Of a stretch of DNA of 64,000 bases, positions 36,566 through 46,067 are shown in pieces. Position numbers and translations under genes: made by a program. Under the pieces are notes generated by a model, which worked only from the letters and a program-made list of their open reading frames with translations, made no database searches and was not told where the DNA came from. This DNA comes from Rhizobium sp. CIAT894 (GTDB lineage: Bacteria; Pseudomonadota; Alphaproteobacteria; Rhizobiales; Rhizobiaceae). The DNA is taken from assembly GCF_000172795.2 (NCBI RefSeq), contig NZ_CP020947.1, positions 2,793,001 to 2,857,000 on the forward strand, written 5' to 3'. Each line of letters starts with the position of its first letter. Position 1 is the first letter of the stretch.

Positions 36566-37189
36566 ATGACAGCAACGACCCTCGACCATCAAGACAAGTC
36601 CCGGGGCCGCGGTCGTCCGCGGGAGTTCGACGCGGAGGCCGCCCTCGACGCGGCCCTCCGCGTCTTTTCCGAGCGCGGCTACAACGCCGCCTCGATCAGC
36701 GAACTCACCGAGGCCATGGGGCTTGCATCAGGCAGCGTCTACAAGGCCTTCGGGGACAAGCGCGGTATCTTCCTGGCCGCCTTCGATCGCTACCGCGCCG
36801 TACGCCGCGGCCTGCTCGACGCGAAACTTGCCGGCGTCGAGACCGGCCGCGACAAGCTCCATGCGTTGATCACCTTCTTTGCCTCCTCCTCGCACGGGCA
36901 GATCGGCAGGCAGGGCTGCCTCGTCGTCGGCAGCGTCGGCGATCTCGCGCTCTTCGACGAAGAGGCGGCCGAGCGGGTCGCCACCGCCTTTGCGACCGAC
37001 GAGACGCTTCTCGCCGACTTCATCCGCCTCGGCCAGTCCGACGGCTCGATTTCGGCGGATCTCGATGTCTCGGGAGTGGCACTGGCCCTGCTCTGCCTCA
37101 CAAAGGGCATGCGCGTCATCGGCAAGACGGGACGCAGCGGTGAACAAATGGCGGCGGCGGCCGAAGCCGCGATGAAGCTGGTGACTTGA
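36566..37189 (+). CDS. TetR-family regulator
   Basis: 207 residues. HTH region GYNAASISELTEAMGLASGS then VYKAFGDKRGIFLAAFDRY. Its C-terminal domain is of the family often paired with MFS drug pumps. A perfect palindrome immediately upstream is the likely self-operator. The MFS gene starts 96 nt downstream, so efflux is probably induced by its substrates. Confidence 0.92.
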   Translation: MTATTLDHQDKSRGRGRPREFDAEAALDAALRVFSERGYNAASISELTEAMGLASGSVYKAFGDKRGIFLAAFDRYRAVRRGLLDAKLAGVETGRDKLHALITFFASSSHGQIGRQGCLVVGSVGDLALFDEEAAERVATAFATDETLLADFIRLGQSDGSISADLDVSGVALALLCLTKGMRVIGKTGRSGEQMAAAAEAAMKLVT

Positions 37190-37285
37190 TGTTCCCGCGG
37201 AAAATACCCGGCACTTCCCCCGGCGGAAAACGGGTAGCGGCAGGACGATTTGCCACTAAATTTTTCGATCATACCGGAGTTTCTG

Positions 37286-38509
37286 ATGAGCGTTTCAGCC
37301 ACCACACCGGATAAGGCCATTCCACGGGCGCTATCTCCCTGGCTCACCTTCCTTTTCGCCTCCGCCTGCGGGCTGGTGGCCGCCAATCTCTATTACGGCC
37401 AGCCGCTTGCCGGCCCGATCAGCGCCGAACTCGGCTTCACGCCGGCCGCCACCGGCCTGATCGTCACGCTGACGCAGATCGGCTACGGCCTCGGCCTGCT
37501 TCTGATCGTGCCGCTCGGCGACCTTACGGAGAACCGCCGCCTGGTGCTGCTGCTGATCGCCGTCTCTGCCGTTGCATTGATCGGCGCAGCATTCTCTTCC
37601 ACACCCACGGCCTTCCTCGTCGCCTCGCTCTGCATCGGCCTGTCATCGGTCGCGGTTCAGGTTCTGGTTCCCTTTGCCGCAAGCATGGCGCCGGATGCAA
37701 CGCGCGGCCAGGTCGTCGGCAATGTCATGAGCGGCCTGCTCTGCGGCATCATGCTGGCGCGGCCCTTCGCAAGCTTCGTCGCCGAGGCGTCCTCCTGGCA
37801 CATGGTCTATTACGTCACCGCGGTGCTGATGCTCGTGCTTGCCATCATCCTGCGCGCCAACCTGCCCGTCCGGCGGCCGAAGACGAAACTGCGCTACGGC
37901 GAGCTGCTCGCCTCCATGGCCCATCTGGCGCTGACCTCGCGCGTGTTGCAGCGCCGTGCGCTTTATCAGGCCGGCATGTTCGGCGCCTTCAGCCTCTTCT
38001 GGACGACGACGCCGCTGCTGCTCGCAAGCCCGGCCTTCGACCTGACGCAGAACGGCATCGCCCTCTTTGCGCTCGCCGGTGCTGCCGGCGCCATCGCCTC
38101 ACCGATCGCCGGCCGGCTTGCCGACCGCGGCATGACGAAGATCGCCTCGACCATCGCCATGCTGCTCGGCATGGCGTCCTTCCTGATCAGCCATTTCGCA
38201 AGCGACGGCTCGCTCACCGCCCTGATCCTGCTGACAGTGGCCGCGATCACGCTCGATTTCGGCGTCACGACCAATCTCGTCTGCGGCCAACGCGCCATTT
38301 ATGGCTTGAACCCGGAACACCGCAGCCGGCTGAACGGTCTCTTCATGGCCACCTTCTTCGCCGGCGGTGCGCTCGGCTCGGCGCTCGGCGGCTGGGCCTA
38401 TGCAACCGGCGGCTGGACGATGACGGCCTGGATCGGCTTCTGCTTCCCGGCGCTCGCCTTCCTGCTATTCCTGACGGAAAGCCGCGGTAAGCAGGAAAGC
38501 AAAATCTGA
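37286..38509 (+). CDS. MFS transporter (drug/arabinose efflux type)
   Basis: 407 residues, 12 predicted helices. It starts with a short cytoplasmic tail, then LTFLFASACGLVAANLYYGQ; the loop motif between helices 2 and 3 is PLGDLTENRRLVL. Members export drugs or sugars by proton antiport. GGAG is 7 nt before the ATG; an upstream start at 37250 is less likely. Located behind the TetR regulator. Confidence 0.9.
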   Translation: MSVSATTPDKAIPRALSPWLTFLFASACGLVAANLYYGQPLAGPISAELGFTPAATGLIVTLTQIGYGLGLLLIVPLGDLTENRRLVLLLIAVSAVALIGAAFSSTPTAFLVASLCIGLSSVAVQVLVPFAASMAPDATRGQVVGNVMSGLLCGIMLARPFASFVAEASSWHMVYYVTAVLMLVLAIILRANLPVRRPKTKLRYGELLASMAHLALTSRVLQRRALYQAGMFGAFSLFWTTTPLLLASPAFDLTQNGIALFALAGAAGAIASPIAGRLADRGMTKIASTIAMLLGMASFLISHFASDGSLTALILLTVAAITLDFGVTTNLVCGQRAIYGLNPEHRSRLNGLFMATFFAGGALGSALGGWAYATGGWTMTAWIGFCFPALAFLLFLTESRGKQESKI

Positions 38510-38617
38510 ACTGATGTGTGAAACCTTGACAATGCCCGCTTATAAATGCGGACATTCGGGCAGCGGCTTCCACATCCACCGCTGCAGAATCCTCGGTTTT
38601 TATGGGGTATTTCCAGC

Positions 38618-38851
38618 ATGGACATAGACAAAGACAAGATCGACGACGCTGTTCTGGCCTTGCTATGGCTGACGCTGCATGACGGGGACCGGGCCTGGAA
38701 AGGTTTCGACTGGGACACGATGGACCGTTTGTACAAGAAAGGTCTGATCGCAAATCCCGCCGGCAAGGCCAAATCGGTCGTTCTGAGCGACGAAGGCTTG
38801 CAGCGAGCGGAGGAATTGTTCCGAGCCCTGTTTACGCGAACGAAGGAATGA
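38618..38851 (+). CDS. DUF6429-family small protein
   Basis: 77 residues. DKIDDAVLALLWLTLHDGDR, then AWKGFDWDTMDRLYKKGLI, matches the DUF6429 pattern, which occurs as a stand-alone cytoplasmic protein in many proteobacteria, including near transposons, and resembles a winged-helix layout. Function unknown. Its stop is 3 nt from the convergent HxlR gene stop. Confidence 0.85.
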   Translation: MDIDKDKIDDAVLALLWLTLHDGDRAWKGFDWDTMDRLYKKGLIANPAGKAKSVVLSDEGLQRAEELFRALFTRTKE

Positions 38852-38854
38852 TGG

Positions 38855-39271
38855 CTAAGCGTTGTCGGAATCGAAGCGCAAGCGGGCGGCGCGAACCGCT
38901 TCATGGTTCATCTCCGCCCAGTTCAGAAGCTGCGACAGCGGCTGATAGAGCGAACGGCCGAGATCGGTCATCGAATATTCGACGCTTGGCGGCTTGGTTG
39001 GGAAAACTTCGCGATTGACATAACCGTCCCTCTGCAGGTCGCGCAGCGTCTGGGTCAGCATGCGCTGCGAAATATCGGGCAGCATGCGCCTGAGTTCGCC
39101 GAAGCGGCGGGGCTCAGCCGCCAGCACTTCCAGCAGCAGCGTCGACCATTTGCCGCCGATATGCTGCATCATGTCCCTGACCGGGCAATTGGAAAAATCG
39201 AGACCGGCGAGATCGATCTCGCGCCGCATCCCCGGCATCCTGTTCTTGAGGCTGAGGACCTCGCCGCTCAT
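38855..39271 (-). CDS. HxlR-family regulator (QorR/YtfH-like)
   Basis: 138 residues. Winged-helix core with the redox-type Cys in [40 protein letters not shown] and [20 protein letters not shown]. HxlR proteins respond to aldehydes, quinones or diamide through the N-terminal Cys. Divergent from a quinone-reductase-like gene, the same arrangement as ytfH-ytfG (qorB) in other proteobacteria. Confidence 0.93.
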   Translation of the reverse strand: MSGEVLSLKNRMPGMRREIDLAGLDFSNCPVRDMMQHIGGKWSTLLLEVLAAEPRRFGELRRMLPDISQRMLTQTLRDLQRDGYVNREVFPTKPPSVEYSMTDLGRSLYQPLSQLLNWAEMNHEAVRAARLRFDSDNA

Positions 39272-39276
39272 CTGGT

Positions 39277-39293
39277 GGTTCCCTTTTGGTAAC
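39277..39293. promoter_or_regulatory. Probable HxlR operator
   Basis: GGTTCCCTTTTGGTAAC is an imperfect palindrome (GTTNCC/GGTAAC) directly before the HxlR gene and between the divergent pair. Assignment is by position and shape. Confidence 0.5.
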
Positions 39294-39393
39294 TTGCAGC
39301 CGAAAAACTGCCTCCTTTACACCGCGAAGTCAATTCCTATTCTAGTGTTAGTCTCTTTTTGAGACCACAATCAAACGCAGAAGGAAATGACGT

Positions 39394-40302
39394 ATGAGCG
39401 AAACCATCCTGGTAACCGGCGCTGCCGGACAGCTCGGCCAGCGTGTCATCCATTACCTCATCGAAACCTATAAGGTCGCCCCGGGCAGTATCGTCGCGGC
39501 AACGCGCAGCCCCGAAAAGCTCGCCGAGCTTGCAAACAAGGGCGTCGTCACCCGCAAGGCCGATTTCGACGATGCGGCCGGCCTGGAGAAGGCTTTCGCC
39601 GGCGTCGACCGGCTGCTGATCATCAGCACCGACGCGCTTGATACCCCCGGCAAGCGCCTCACCCAGCACAAGGCGGCCGTCGCCGCTGCCGCCAAGGCCG
39701 GCGTCAAGCACATCGCCTATACCTCGATGCCGGCGCCGGATGATTCGCTTGTCATCTTCGCGCCGGATCATCTCGGCAGCGAAAACGCCATCAAGGCAAG
39801 CGGCGTCGCCTATACGATTTTCCGCAACGCCTGGTATCACGACAATTACCTGCACGGCATGCCGCACAATTTGCAGGGTGGCAAATGGTACAGCGCCACG
39901 GGTGATGGCAAGGTCTCGACCATCGCGCGTGACGACTGCGCCCTGGCGATCGCCGCAGCCCTTGCCTCCGGCGCTTCCGAGAGCGCCACCTACACGCTGA
40001 CCGGCGCTTCGCTGCTAACCAACAGGCAGATCGCCGCCATCGTCTCCGAAGCTGCCGGCAAGCCGCTCGACGTGGTCGATGTCAGTGACGAACAGCTCGG
40101 CCAGGGCATCCGCGGCGCCGGCCTCCCCGGCTTCATCGCCGACATGCTGGTCTCCGCCGACGCCAACATCCGCGCCGGCAAATTCGCGATCGTGACCGAG
40201 GATTTCACCAATCTGACCGGCAAACAGCCGCAGCCGCTGAAGGATTTCTTCGTGGCGCACAAGGCTGCGTTGACAGCTTCAGGCAATGCCGGAGGCCATT
40301 GA
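39394..40302 (+). CDS. NAD(P)H quinone reductase-like SDR (NmrA/QorB family)
   Basis: 302 residues. Atypical SDR with ILVTGAAGQLGQRVIHYLIE at the N-terminus and no clear YxxxK pair, as in NmrA/QorB proteins (AYTSMPAPDDSLVIFAPDH, FRNAWYHDNYLHG). Likely reduces quinones with NAD(P)H. Divergent from the HxlR regulator, a known redox pairing. Start with AAGGAA 6 nt upstream. Confidence 0.9.
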   Translation: MSETILVTGAAGQLGQRVIHYLIETYKVAPGSIVAATRSPEKLAELANKGVVTRKADFDDAAGLEKAFAGVDRLLIISTDALDTPGKRLTQHKAAVAAAAKAGVKHIAYTSMPAPDDSLVIFAPDHLGSENAIKASGVAYTIFRNAWYHDNYLHGMPHNLQGGKWYSATGDGKVSTIARDDCALAIAAALASGASESATYTLTGASLLTNRQIAAIVSEAAGKPLDVVDVSDEQLGQGIRGAGLPGFIADMLVSADANIRAGKFAIVTEDFTNLTGKQPQPLKDFFVAHKAALTASGNAGGH

Positions 40303-40350
40303 GCTTTCCGCTCAGATTTCGGACGCTGAAAATCGCATCACGTGAGGTGA

Positions 40351-40430
40351 GTCATTCACGGCGCGGACGCGCTGTGGCCGGATTCCTGTGACGAGCACAG
40401 GAATCCAGCGCGCCCAAGTCCTTGGGCGCA
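40351..40430. repeat. Mosaic palindromic repeat (GGATTCCTGTG family), copy 2
   Basis: It begins GTCATTCACGGCGCGGACGC. Stem GGATTCCTGTG/CACAGGAATCC (40380-40406, five-base loop) and stem GCGCCCAAG/CTTGGGCGC (40410-40429). It shares both modules with 15632-15764, in a different order. Confidence 0.8.
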
Positions 40431-40501
40431 AAAGACTTCTTCACCACTCATCAAGTTACGCATCGCAAACGTGATGAGGGTCTCAAAGGAACCAACCTTC
40501 C

Positions 40502-41263
40502 TCAAACTTTCTGCCCGCAAGCCCGGCAGAACCGGCGCACCGTCTCGGCCATGCCATATTCAAGCGCATCGGCAGTCAGCCCGTGGCCGATCGAGACTTC
40601 AGCAAGCGCTGGAATGCGCTTTACCAATGCCGGCAGGTTGGCAACGGTCAGATCATGCCCGGCATTCACGGCAAGGCCGATCGCCAAGGCCGCATCCGCC
40701 GTCTTCCCGAGTGCTTCGAGGATCGGGGCGGCCCGTTCCGGCGCGTCGTAGCAGCCGCCATAGGGGCCGGTGTAAAGCTCGATCCGGTCGGCGCCGACCG
40801 CCTTGGCGATCTCGACCGCTTCCACATCGCCGTCGCCATCGGCAAAGAGCGAGACCCGGCATCCCATCTTCTTCAGCCGCGCGACGACATCGGTGAGGAA
40901 CGCCTGGTGCTTGCGGAAATCCCAGCCGTGATCGGAAGTCGCCTGAGAAGGGTCATCCGGCACCAGCGTCACCTGCTCGGGCGCTGCACCCGCGCAGAGA
41001 TCGAGGAATTCCTCCGTAGGATACCCCTCGATGTTGAATTCGGCTTTCGGGAATTCGTCGTCGATCAGGTTGCGGATAACGGGCAGGTCGGAAAATCTGA
41101 TATGCCGCTGGTCGGGGCGCGGATGCACAGTCAGGCCGCTGGCGCCTGCAGCAAGGGCGATGCGTCCGAGCGCTTCGACGCTCGGCCAGGGCAGGTCTCG
41201 CCGGTTGCGCAGCATGGCGATAGCATTGAGGTTTACGGAAAGCTTGGCGGGCATGGCTGGCAT
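40502..41263 (-). CDS. pdxJ: Pyridoxine 5'-phosphate synthase
   Basis: 253 residues. [21 protein letters not shown] with the early His ([12 protein letters not shown]) and Glu/His residues in [26 protein letters not shown] and EVSIGHGL, the standard PdxJ TIM barrel. It condenses 3-amino-2-oxopropyl phosphate with deoxyxylulose phosphate to make vitamin B6. It stands alone, not next to acpS as in enterics. Start ambiguity of three codons (ATG 41263 or 41254). Confidence 0.94.
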   Translation of the reverse strand: MPAMPAKLSVNLNAIAMLRNRRDLPWPSVEALGRIALAAGASGLTVHPRPDQRHIRFSDLPVIRNLIDDEFPKAEFNIEGYPTEEFLDLCAGAAPEQVTLVPDDPSQATSDHGWDFRKHQAFLTDVVARLKKMGCRVSLFADGDGDVEAVEIAKAVGADRIELYTGPYGGCYDAPERAAPILEALGKTADAALAIGLAVNAGHDLTVANLPALVKRIPALAEVSIGHGLTADALEYGMAETVRRFCRACGQKV

Positions 41264-41685
41264 CCATCGGTCACGGAAATAACAGGCCTGCTTTTAAGCC
41301 AAGTGCCGTGCGATGGCCAACGAGATTCGCAGATGGATGCGATGCAGATCGCTGATGGGCGCACCCCGCGCGCACCGCAAATAGTAACTCCCATCGCCTT
41401 TGAAGACGACCGGCAGATACCGCAGCGCAGCAGATGTTTTGCTGCAGCACACCCGGCAACCGGCGTAACATATGCCGTCACGTTGCTATCCCATTTAAAA
41501 GAGATTATTTTTAGCACTTATAAAAAAGATCGTTCACGCATAACGTGGACATTGTATCGCGTAAACGTAGGCCGCGTACTGCTTCTTTCCCACGATAAGA
41601 ATGCCCAGAGGAAAACCCCACTCGCCGCGCCCGGGAAGCAACTGGCAAACCGCATGAGGTGCAACACGATGCCCTAGGAGGGTTC
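41264..41685. other. 422-bp intergenic region before MerR-type gene
   Basis: An AT-rich block at 41497-41535 contrasts with the GC-rich surroundings and is followed by a run with ACGCATAACGTGG and CGCGTAAACG half-sites before the strong SD TAGGAGG of the next gene. Probably holds divergent promoters. No RNA or gene supported. Confidence 0.4.
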
Positions 41686-42378
41686 ATGCCAGACGGTTCC
41701 AAACGCCTGTTTGCTACCGCCGGTATTGCGTCGGAGGCCCGATCGAAATACCGGTTTCTGCCTTCGGCCGCGCTGCCGCCGGATCTGCCAGACGGTCCCG
41801 TGCCGATTGCCGATATGGCTAACGCATTCGGCGTTACGCACAGGACACTGCATTTTTACGAAGAAAAAGGGTTGATTTCGGCCAATCGGATCGGCCTGAT
41901 GCGGGTCTACGGACAAGACGATGTGATGCGTATGGCGGTCATTACCGTCTGTCGCGAGACGGGCATGCCGATTGCCGTCATCCAGGAACTGATGGACGAG
42001 TTGCGCGGCGCCGATTCGCAGGAATCGGCCGAAGCGATGTTCCGCGAGGCCCTGCAGGCGCGCAAGCGCGAACTGACGGCCGAGATGTCGACGCTGCACC
42101 GCCAGCTCCAGCAGGTCGGCGATCTCCTCGATTTCGACGACGGCATCGAGACGCAGCCGCTCAACGACAATCAGGACAGTTCCAGCCTCACCCCGCGGGA
42201 ACTTCGCTGTCTGGAACTGATGGCCGAAGGCTATTCCACCCAGCGCATCGCCCGGGCGCTCGATCTGAAGCATGACGAGACCAGAGATCTCGAAGCCGGA
42301 ATTATCCTGAAATTCCGCGCCAACAACCGCTTCCAAGCGATCGCCAAGGCCGTTCTGCTCGGCATCGTGCAAGCCTGA
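41686..42378 (+). CDS. Hybrid MerR N-terminal / LuxR-type C-terminal regulator
   Basis: 230 residues. Residues about 40-110 are a MerR HTH (PIADMANAFGVTHRTLHFYE, EKGLISANRIGLMRVYGQDD). A helical linker follows (residues about 115-155). Residues about 165-225 resemble a GerE/LuxR HTH (LTPRELRCLELMAEGYSTQR, IARALDLKHDETRDLEAGII). The sensory core of typical MerR proteins is absent. Strong SD (TAGGAGG). Target unknown; upstream gene is pdxJ. Confidence 0.82.
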   Translation: MPDGSKRLFATAGIASEARSKYRFLPSAALPPDLPDGPVPIADMANAFGVTHRTLHFYEEKGLISANRIGLMRVYGQDDVMRMAVITVCRETGMPIAVIQELMDELRGADSQESAEAMFREALQARKRELTAEMSTLHRQLQQVGDLLDFDDGIETQPLNDNQDSSSLTPRELRCLELMAEGYSTQRIARALDLKHDETRDLEAGIILKFRANNRFQAIAKAVLLGIVQA

Positions 42379-42429
42379 AACACGAACCACGCCCCGACGG
42401 CCGCCACCGTCGCTTCCCCGCCAATCCGC

Positions 42430-43557
42430 TCAGCGAACGATCGTCAGCGTCTCCGCCGCGCGCGTGATCGCGGTATAAAGCCAGCGTTCCCGCGTATCGC
42501 GAAAGGCCCAGCTCTCGTCGAACAGCACGACGTCGTCCCACTGCGAACCCTGCGCCTTGTGAACGGTGAGCGCATAGCCGTAGTCGAATTCGTCGTAGCG
42601 TTTGCGGGTATTCCACGGGATCTCACCTTCGACATCCTCGAAGGCCTGCTTCAACAGCTTGATCTTCGCCGCCCCGCGATCCATGTCGTCGTCCTCGGGA
42701 CGGACCAGCAGATTGATGCCGGGCTTCGTCGTTTCCTTGGACGAGGTCATCACCTGCCAGAGCGAGCCGTTAAGCAAGCCCTTGGCCGGATCGTTGCGGA
42801 GGCAGACGAGCTTGTCGCCGGTCTGCGGATAATCGGCATTGAACCCTTTCAACTCGCGCAGGCGCTGATTGTAGCGGCGCCGCGTCCGGTTGGTGCCGAC
42901 GAGCACCTGGTCGGCTTTCATCACGAGGTCCTGCGTCACCTCGTTCTTCGAGATCACCTTGGCCGTGCCGTAATCGCCGTACATGATCTCATTGCCTTCG
43001 CGCACCTGCATGGCAAGCTTGATGATCGGATTGTCGCGCGCCTGGCGGTGGATATCGGTCAGCAGATAGTCCGGATCCTGGTTGGTGAAGTAGCCGCCGC
43101 CGCTGACCGGCGGCAGCTGGCCGGGATCGCCAAGCACCAGGATCGGCGTGCCGAAACTCATCAGGTCCTTGCCGAGCGCCTCGTCCACCATCGAGCATTC
43201 GTCGACGATGATCAGCGCGGCTTTGGCGACCGGGCTCTGCCGGTTGATCGCAAACATCGGCGCGATCGAGGTCTTGCCGGTTTCCTCGTCCTCCACCGCC
43301 TCCTCGCCGCGCGGGCGGTAGATCAGCGAATGGATGGTCTTGGCGTTGGAGGCGCCGCGTGAGCGCAGCACCTGCGCCGCCTTGCCGGTGAAGGCGGCAA
43401 ACAGCACGTCGCCGTCGACATTCTCGGCGAAATGCCGAGCAAGCGTCGTCTTGCCGGTTCCGGCATAGCCGAACAAGCGAAAAAGCGGCGAGCGCCCTTC
43501 GTTCAGCCATTTCGAAACAGCCTTGAGGGCTTCGTCTTGTTGCGGCGCAAATTGCAT
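42430..43557 (-). CDS. RecD-like ATP-dependent DNA helicase
   Basis: 375 residues. Walker A GYAGTGKTTLARHFA, then FTGKAAQVL, Walker B LIIVDECSMVDEAL, motif III GDPGQLPPV, motifs V/VI TVHKAQGSQWDDVV and YTAITRAAETL. Compact SF1B helicases of this type (RecD2/Dda-like) unwind DNA 5'-3'. The usual N-terminal domains of RecD2 are missing, which is typical for the short rhizobial form. Stand-alone gene. Confidence 0.92.
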   Translation of the reverse strand: MQFAPQQDEALKAVSKWLNEGRSPLFRLFGYAGTGKTTLARHFAENVDGDVLFAAFTGKAAQVLRSRGASNAKTIHSLIYRPRGEEAVEDEETGKTSIAPMFAINRQSPVAKAALIIVDECSMVDEALGKDLMSFGTPILVLGDPGQLPPVSGGGYFTNQDPDYLLTDIHRQARDNPIIKLAMQVREGNEIMYGDYGTAKVISKNEVTQDLVMKADQVLVGTNRTRRRYNQRLRELKGFNADYPQTGDKLVCLRNDPAKGLLNGSLWQVMTSSKETTKPGINLLVRPEDDDMDRGAAKIKLLKQAFEDVEGEIPWNTRKRYDEFDYGYALTVHKAQGSQWDDVVLFDESWAFRDTRERWLYTAITRAAETLTIVR

Positions 43558-43639
43558 GATTGCATGACTTGGCAGGATTCGCCTGATTTAGGCAAGGCGG
43601 AAACTGATGCGCCAGGGCCGTGGCGGCCGATCCCTGCTC

Positions 43640-44566
43640 TCATCCGCTCCAGCCCCGGTCCGCGCCGCTTGCGCACATGGACGGGTCCTGCGCAATCGCA
43701 TCCATCAGAAAATCCAGAACTGTCTTGACGCGCAGCGGCATGTTGCGTCGCGAGGGATAAACGACGGTGATCGGCAGCCGGCTCGGCTGGAAATCCTTCA
43801 TCACCGGGATCAGCCGGCCGGCCGCGATGTCGGGCATGGCGATGATGTGGGAGAGCACCGCGAGGCCCGCGCCGGCAAGGGCCGCCCTGTGAATGGCGAC
43901 GGCGTTGCAGGCCGTCAGCCGCGGCGAGATCCGGACGGTCATGTCTTCCGAACCGTTCGAGAAGGACCATATATTGGCCTCGCCGGCCCTGCTGTAGCAC
44001 AGGCATGCATGGTCCTTGATGTCTTTCGGGGCGCGCGGCGCCGCCCTGCCTGCGAGATAGCCCGGAGAGGCGACGAGGAAGGCCGTCGTCCAGCCGATCC
44101 GCCGGCAGACGAGGCTGCTGTCGGCGACCGGCCCAAGGCGCACTTCGAGATCGAGGCGCTCCTCGATCATATCCGAGCTCTGCTCCCTGAAAAGCAGCTC
44201 GACCGAGAGCTTCGGATGGGCGGCGAGAAGATCGCCCAGCCGCCCGCTGAGATAGAGGCCGAGTGGTGCCGGAACGCTGAGTCTGACCTTGCCCGAAGCG
44301 ATCACTCCATCCGATCCGGCGGCATCGCCGAGTTCCTCCACCGCTTCGAGAATCCGCAGTGCCATCGGCAGCATCCGTTCCCCCTCCGCCGTCAGCGACA
44401 GGCCGCTCGTCGTGCGATGCAGGAGGCGGGTGTTGAAATGGCCTTCGAGGGCGGCAACCTGCCGCGAGACCGCTGGCTGAGTCACGTCGAGATCATGCGC
44501 GGCGGATGAAAACGAGCCCGTCTCCACGACGCGCTGGAAGGTTCGCAATGCCGAAACGATATCCAT
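43640..44566 (-). CDS. LysR-family regulator
   Basis: 308 residues. N-terminal HTH (ALRTFQRVVETGSFSSAAHD, then VTQPAVSRQVAALEGHF) and a periplasmic-binding-like effector domain (VRLSVPAPLGLYLSGRL onward). Divergent from the carboxymuconolactone decarboxylase operon, which it probably controls together with the Rrf2 protein at the far end. A partial TGC-N11-GCA type dyad lies at about 44586-44604. Confidence 0.92.
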   Translation of the reverse strand: MDIVSALRTFQRVVETGSFSSAAHDLDVTQPAVSRQVAALEGHFNTRLLHRTTSGLSLTAEGERMLPMALRILEAVEELGDAAGSDGVIASGKVRLSVPAPLGLYLSGRLGDLLAAHPKLSVELLFREQSSDMIEERLDLEVRLGPVADSSLVCRRIGWTTAFLVASPGYLAGRAAPRAPKDIKDHACLCYSRAGEANIWSFSNGSEDMTVRISPRLTACNAVAIHRAALAGAGLAVLSHIIAMPDIAAGRLIPVMKDFQPSRLPITVVYPSRRNMPLRVKTVLDFLMDAIAQDPSMCASGADRGWSG

Positions 44567-44638
44567 GACAGCCCCCTCATACTTTTGCGCATAGGCTTTA
44601 TGCAGCCAGACTAGGCTGGAATGGCTTTACAGTCCAGC

Positions 44639-44684
44639 AATTAAGGATATCTTTTATCCATAAGGATACAGAATATCCTTAATT
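44639..44684. promoter_or_regulatory. Inverted pair of AAGGAT-N7-ATCC operator sites
   Basis: Site 1 (44639-44659) and site 2 on the opposite strand (44664-44684) share AATTAAGGATAT and end in TATCC; the 12-bp outer arms are exact inverse copies. It lies 15 nt before the decarboxylase start. The same sequence precedes the Rrf2 gene at 48599-48619, so Rrf2 is the probable binder. Confidence 0.8.
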
Positions 44685-44698
44685 AAAGGAGAGACGAC

Positions 44699-45178
44699 AT
44701 GACCCAGCGATTGAACTACGCCCAGCAGTCCCCCGAGCTTTTCAAGAAGTTCATGGAATTCAGCATGGCATTGCGCAGCAGCGTGATAGACGAGAGGCTT
44801 CAGGCCCTGATCGAGATCCGCGCTTCGCAGATGAACGGATGCGGCTTTTGCCTCGACATGCATGTGAAGCAGGCAAAGATCCATGGCGAGACGGAACTGC
44901 GGCTCCATCACATCGCCATCTGGCGGGAATCGAACCTCTTCGTCCCCCGCGAGCGTGCAGCCCTTGCCTGGACCGAAGCGCTGACGAAACTTCCAGACGG
45001 CGGCATTCCCGACGAGATTTACGAACGGGTTCGCGGCCAGCTTTCCGAAAAGGAAATCTCCGACCTGACGTTCGTCGTCATGGCCATCAATGCCTGGAAC
45101 CGCGTCAATGTCGGCTTCAAGACCATTCCCGGTTCCGCCGACAAGGCCTACGGCCTCGACAAGGCTGGCCTGAACTAA
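44699..45178 (+). CDS. Carboxymuconolactone decarboxylase/AhpD-like protein
   Basis: 159 residues. Redox core MNGCGFCLDMHVKQAKIHGE with the CXXC pair and following His (AhpD-like), then TLYHHIA-like and AALAWTEALTKLPDG. Such proteins act as peroxidase or peroxidase-adaptor thiol enzymes. SD AAAGGAGAG 6 nt upstream. First gene of an operon with an NmrA-like SDR, a cupin and an MscS channel. The presumed operator pair lies directly before it. Confidence 0.92.
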   Translation: MTQRLNYAQQSPELFKKFMEFSMALRSSVIDERLQALIEIRASQMNGCGFCLDMHVKQAKIHGETELRLHHIAIWRESNLFVPRERAALAWTEALTKLPDGGIPDEIYERVRGQLSEKEISDLTFVVMAINAWNRVNVGFKTIPGSADKAYGLDKAGLN

Positions 45179-45246
45179 CCCTCGCAATTCATTGAGAAGA
45201 TTCAGCTTTGACGCTGCCGCACCCCGGCAGCGAAGGGAGATCCGTT

Positions 45247-46002
45247 ATGAAAATCGTCGTTATCGGCGGAACCGGCCTCATCGGTTCGAAGACTGTCGAA
45301 CGCCTGCGCAAACGCGGCCATGAAGTGATTGCCGCCTCGCCGAACTCCGGCGTCAACACGATCACCGGAGAAGGGCTGGCGGAGGCGCTTGCCGGCGCAG
45401 AGGTCGTGCTCGACCTTGCCAATTCGCCCTCCTTCGAGGACAAGGCCGTGCTCGAATTCTTCGAGACCTCGGGACGCAATCTTCTCGCCGCCGAGAAGGC
45501 CGCAGGCGTCAAGCACCATATCGCCCTTTCGGTCGTCGGCACCGAGCGCCTGCAGGAAAGCGGCTATTTCCGCGGCAAGCTTGCCCAGGAAAAGCTGATC
45601 GAAGCCTCAGGCATTCCCTATACCATCGTGCATTCGACGCAGTTCATGGAATTCCTGAACGGCATCGCCCAGTCCGGCACGGTCGGCCAGACGGTCCGCC
45701 TGTCACCAGCCTACGTGCAGCCGATCGCTTCCGACGACGTGGCCGACGCCATGGCCGATGTGGCGCTTTCCGCCCCCGCCAACACCACGGTCGAGATAGC
45801 GGGTCCGGAACGGGCTCCCCTCAGCGAACTCGTCGCCCGCTACCTGAAGGCGATGAAAGACCCGAGGACCGTCGAGGCCGATGCCGAGGCGCGATATTTC
45901 GGCGCAAGGCTGAACGATCAGTCGCTCGTCTCAGACGACAATCCGCGGCTCGGTACGATCACCTTCGAAGAGTGGTTCGCCAAATCAGCCCAGTCGAAGT
46001 GA
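45247..46002 (+). CDS. NmrA-like SDR oxidoreductase
   Basis: 251 residues. MKIVVIGGTGLIGSKTVERL is the NAD(P)-binding loop; the rest (VLDLANSPSFEDKAVLEFFE, HIALSVVGTERLQESGYFRG) matches short NmrA-type proteins near CMD genes. Redox sensor or reductase of unknown substrate. SD GGGAGA. 68 nt after the decarboxylase, 65 nt before the cupin, all in one direction. Confidence 0.9.
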   Translation: MKIVVIGGTGLIGSKTVERLRKRGHEVIAASPNSGVNTITGEGLAEALAGAEVVLDLANSPSFEDKAVLEFFETSGRNLLAAEKAAGVKHHIALSVVGTERLQESGYFRGKLAQEKLIEASGIPYTIVHSTQFMEFLNGIAQSGTVGQTVRLSPAYVQPIASDDVADAMADVALSAPANTTVEIAGPERAPLSELVARYLKAMKDPRTVEADAEARYFGARLNDQSLVSDDNPRLGTITFEEWFAKSAQSK

Positions 46003-46067
46003 TTGGCTTGCTTCAGGACGCGGCCGCTCGGGCGCGTCGTCTCCACCCAGCAACAAAGGAGATTCCC

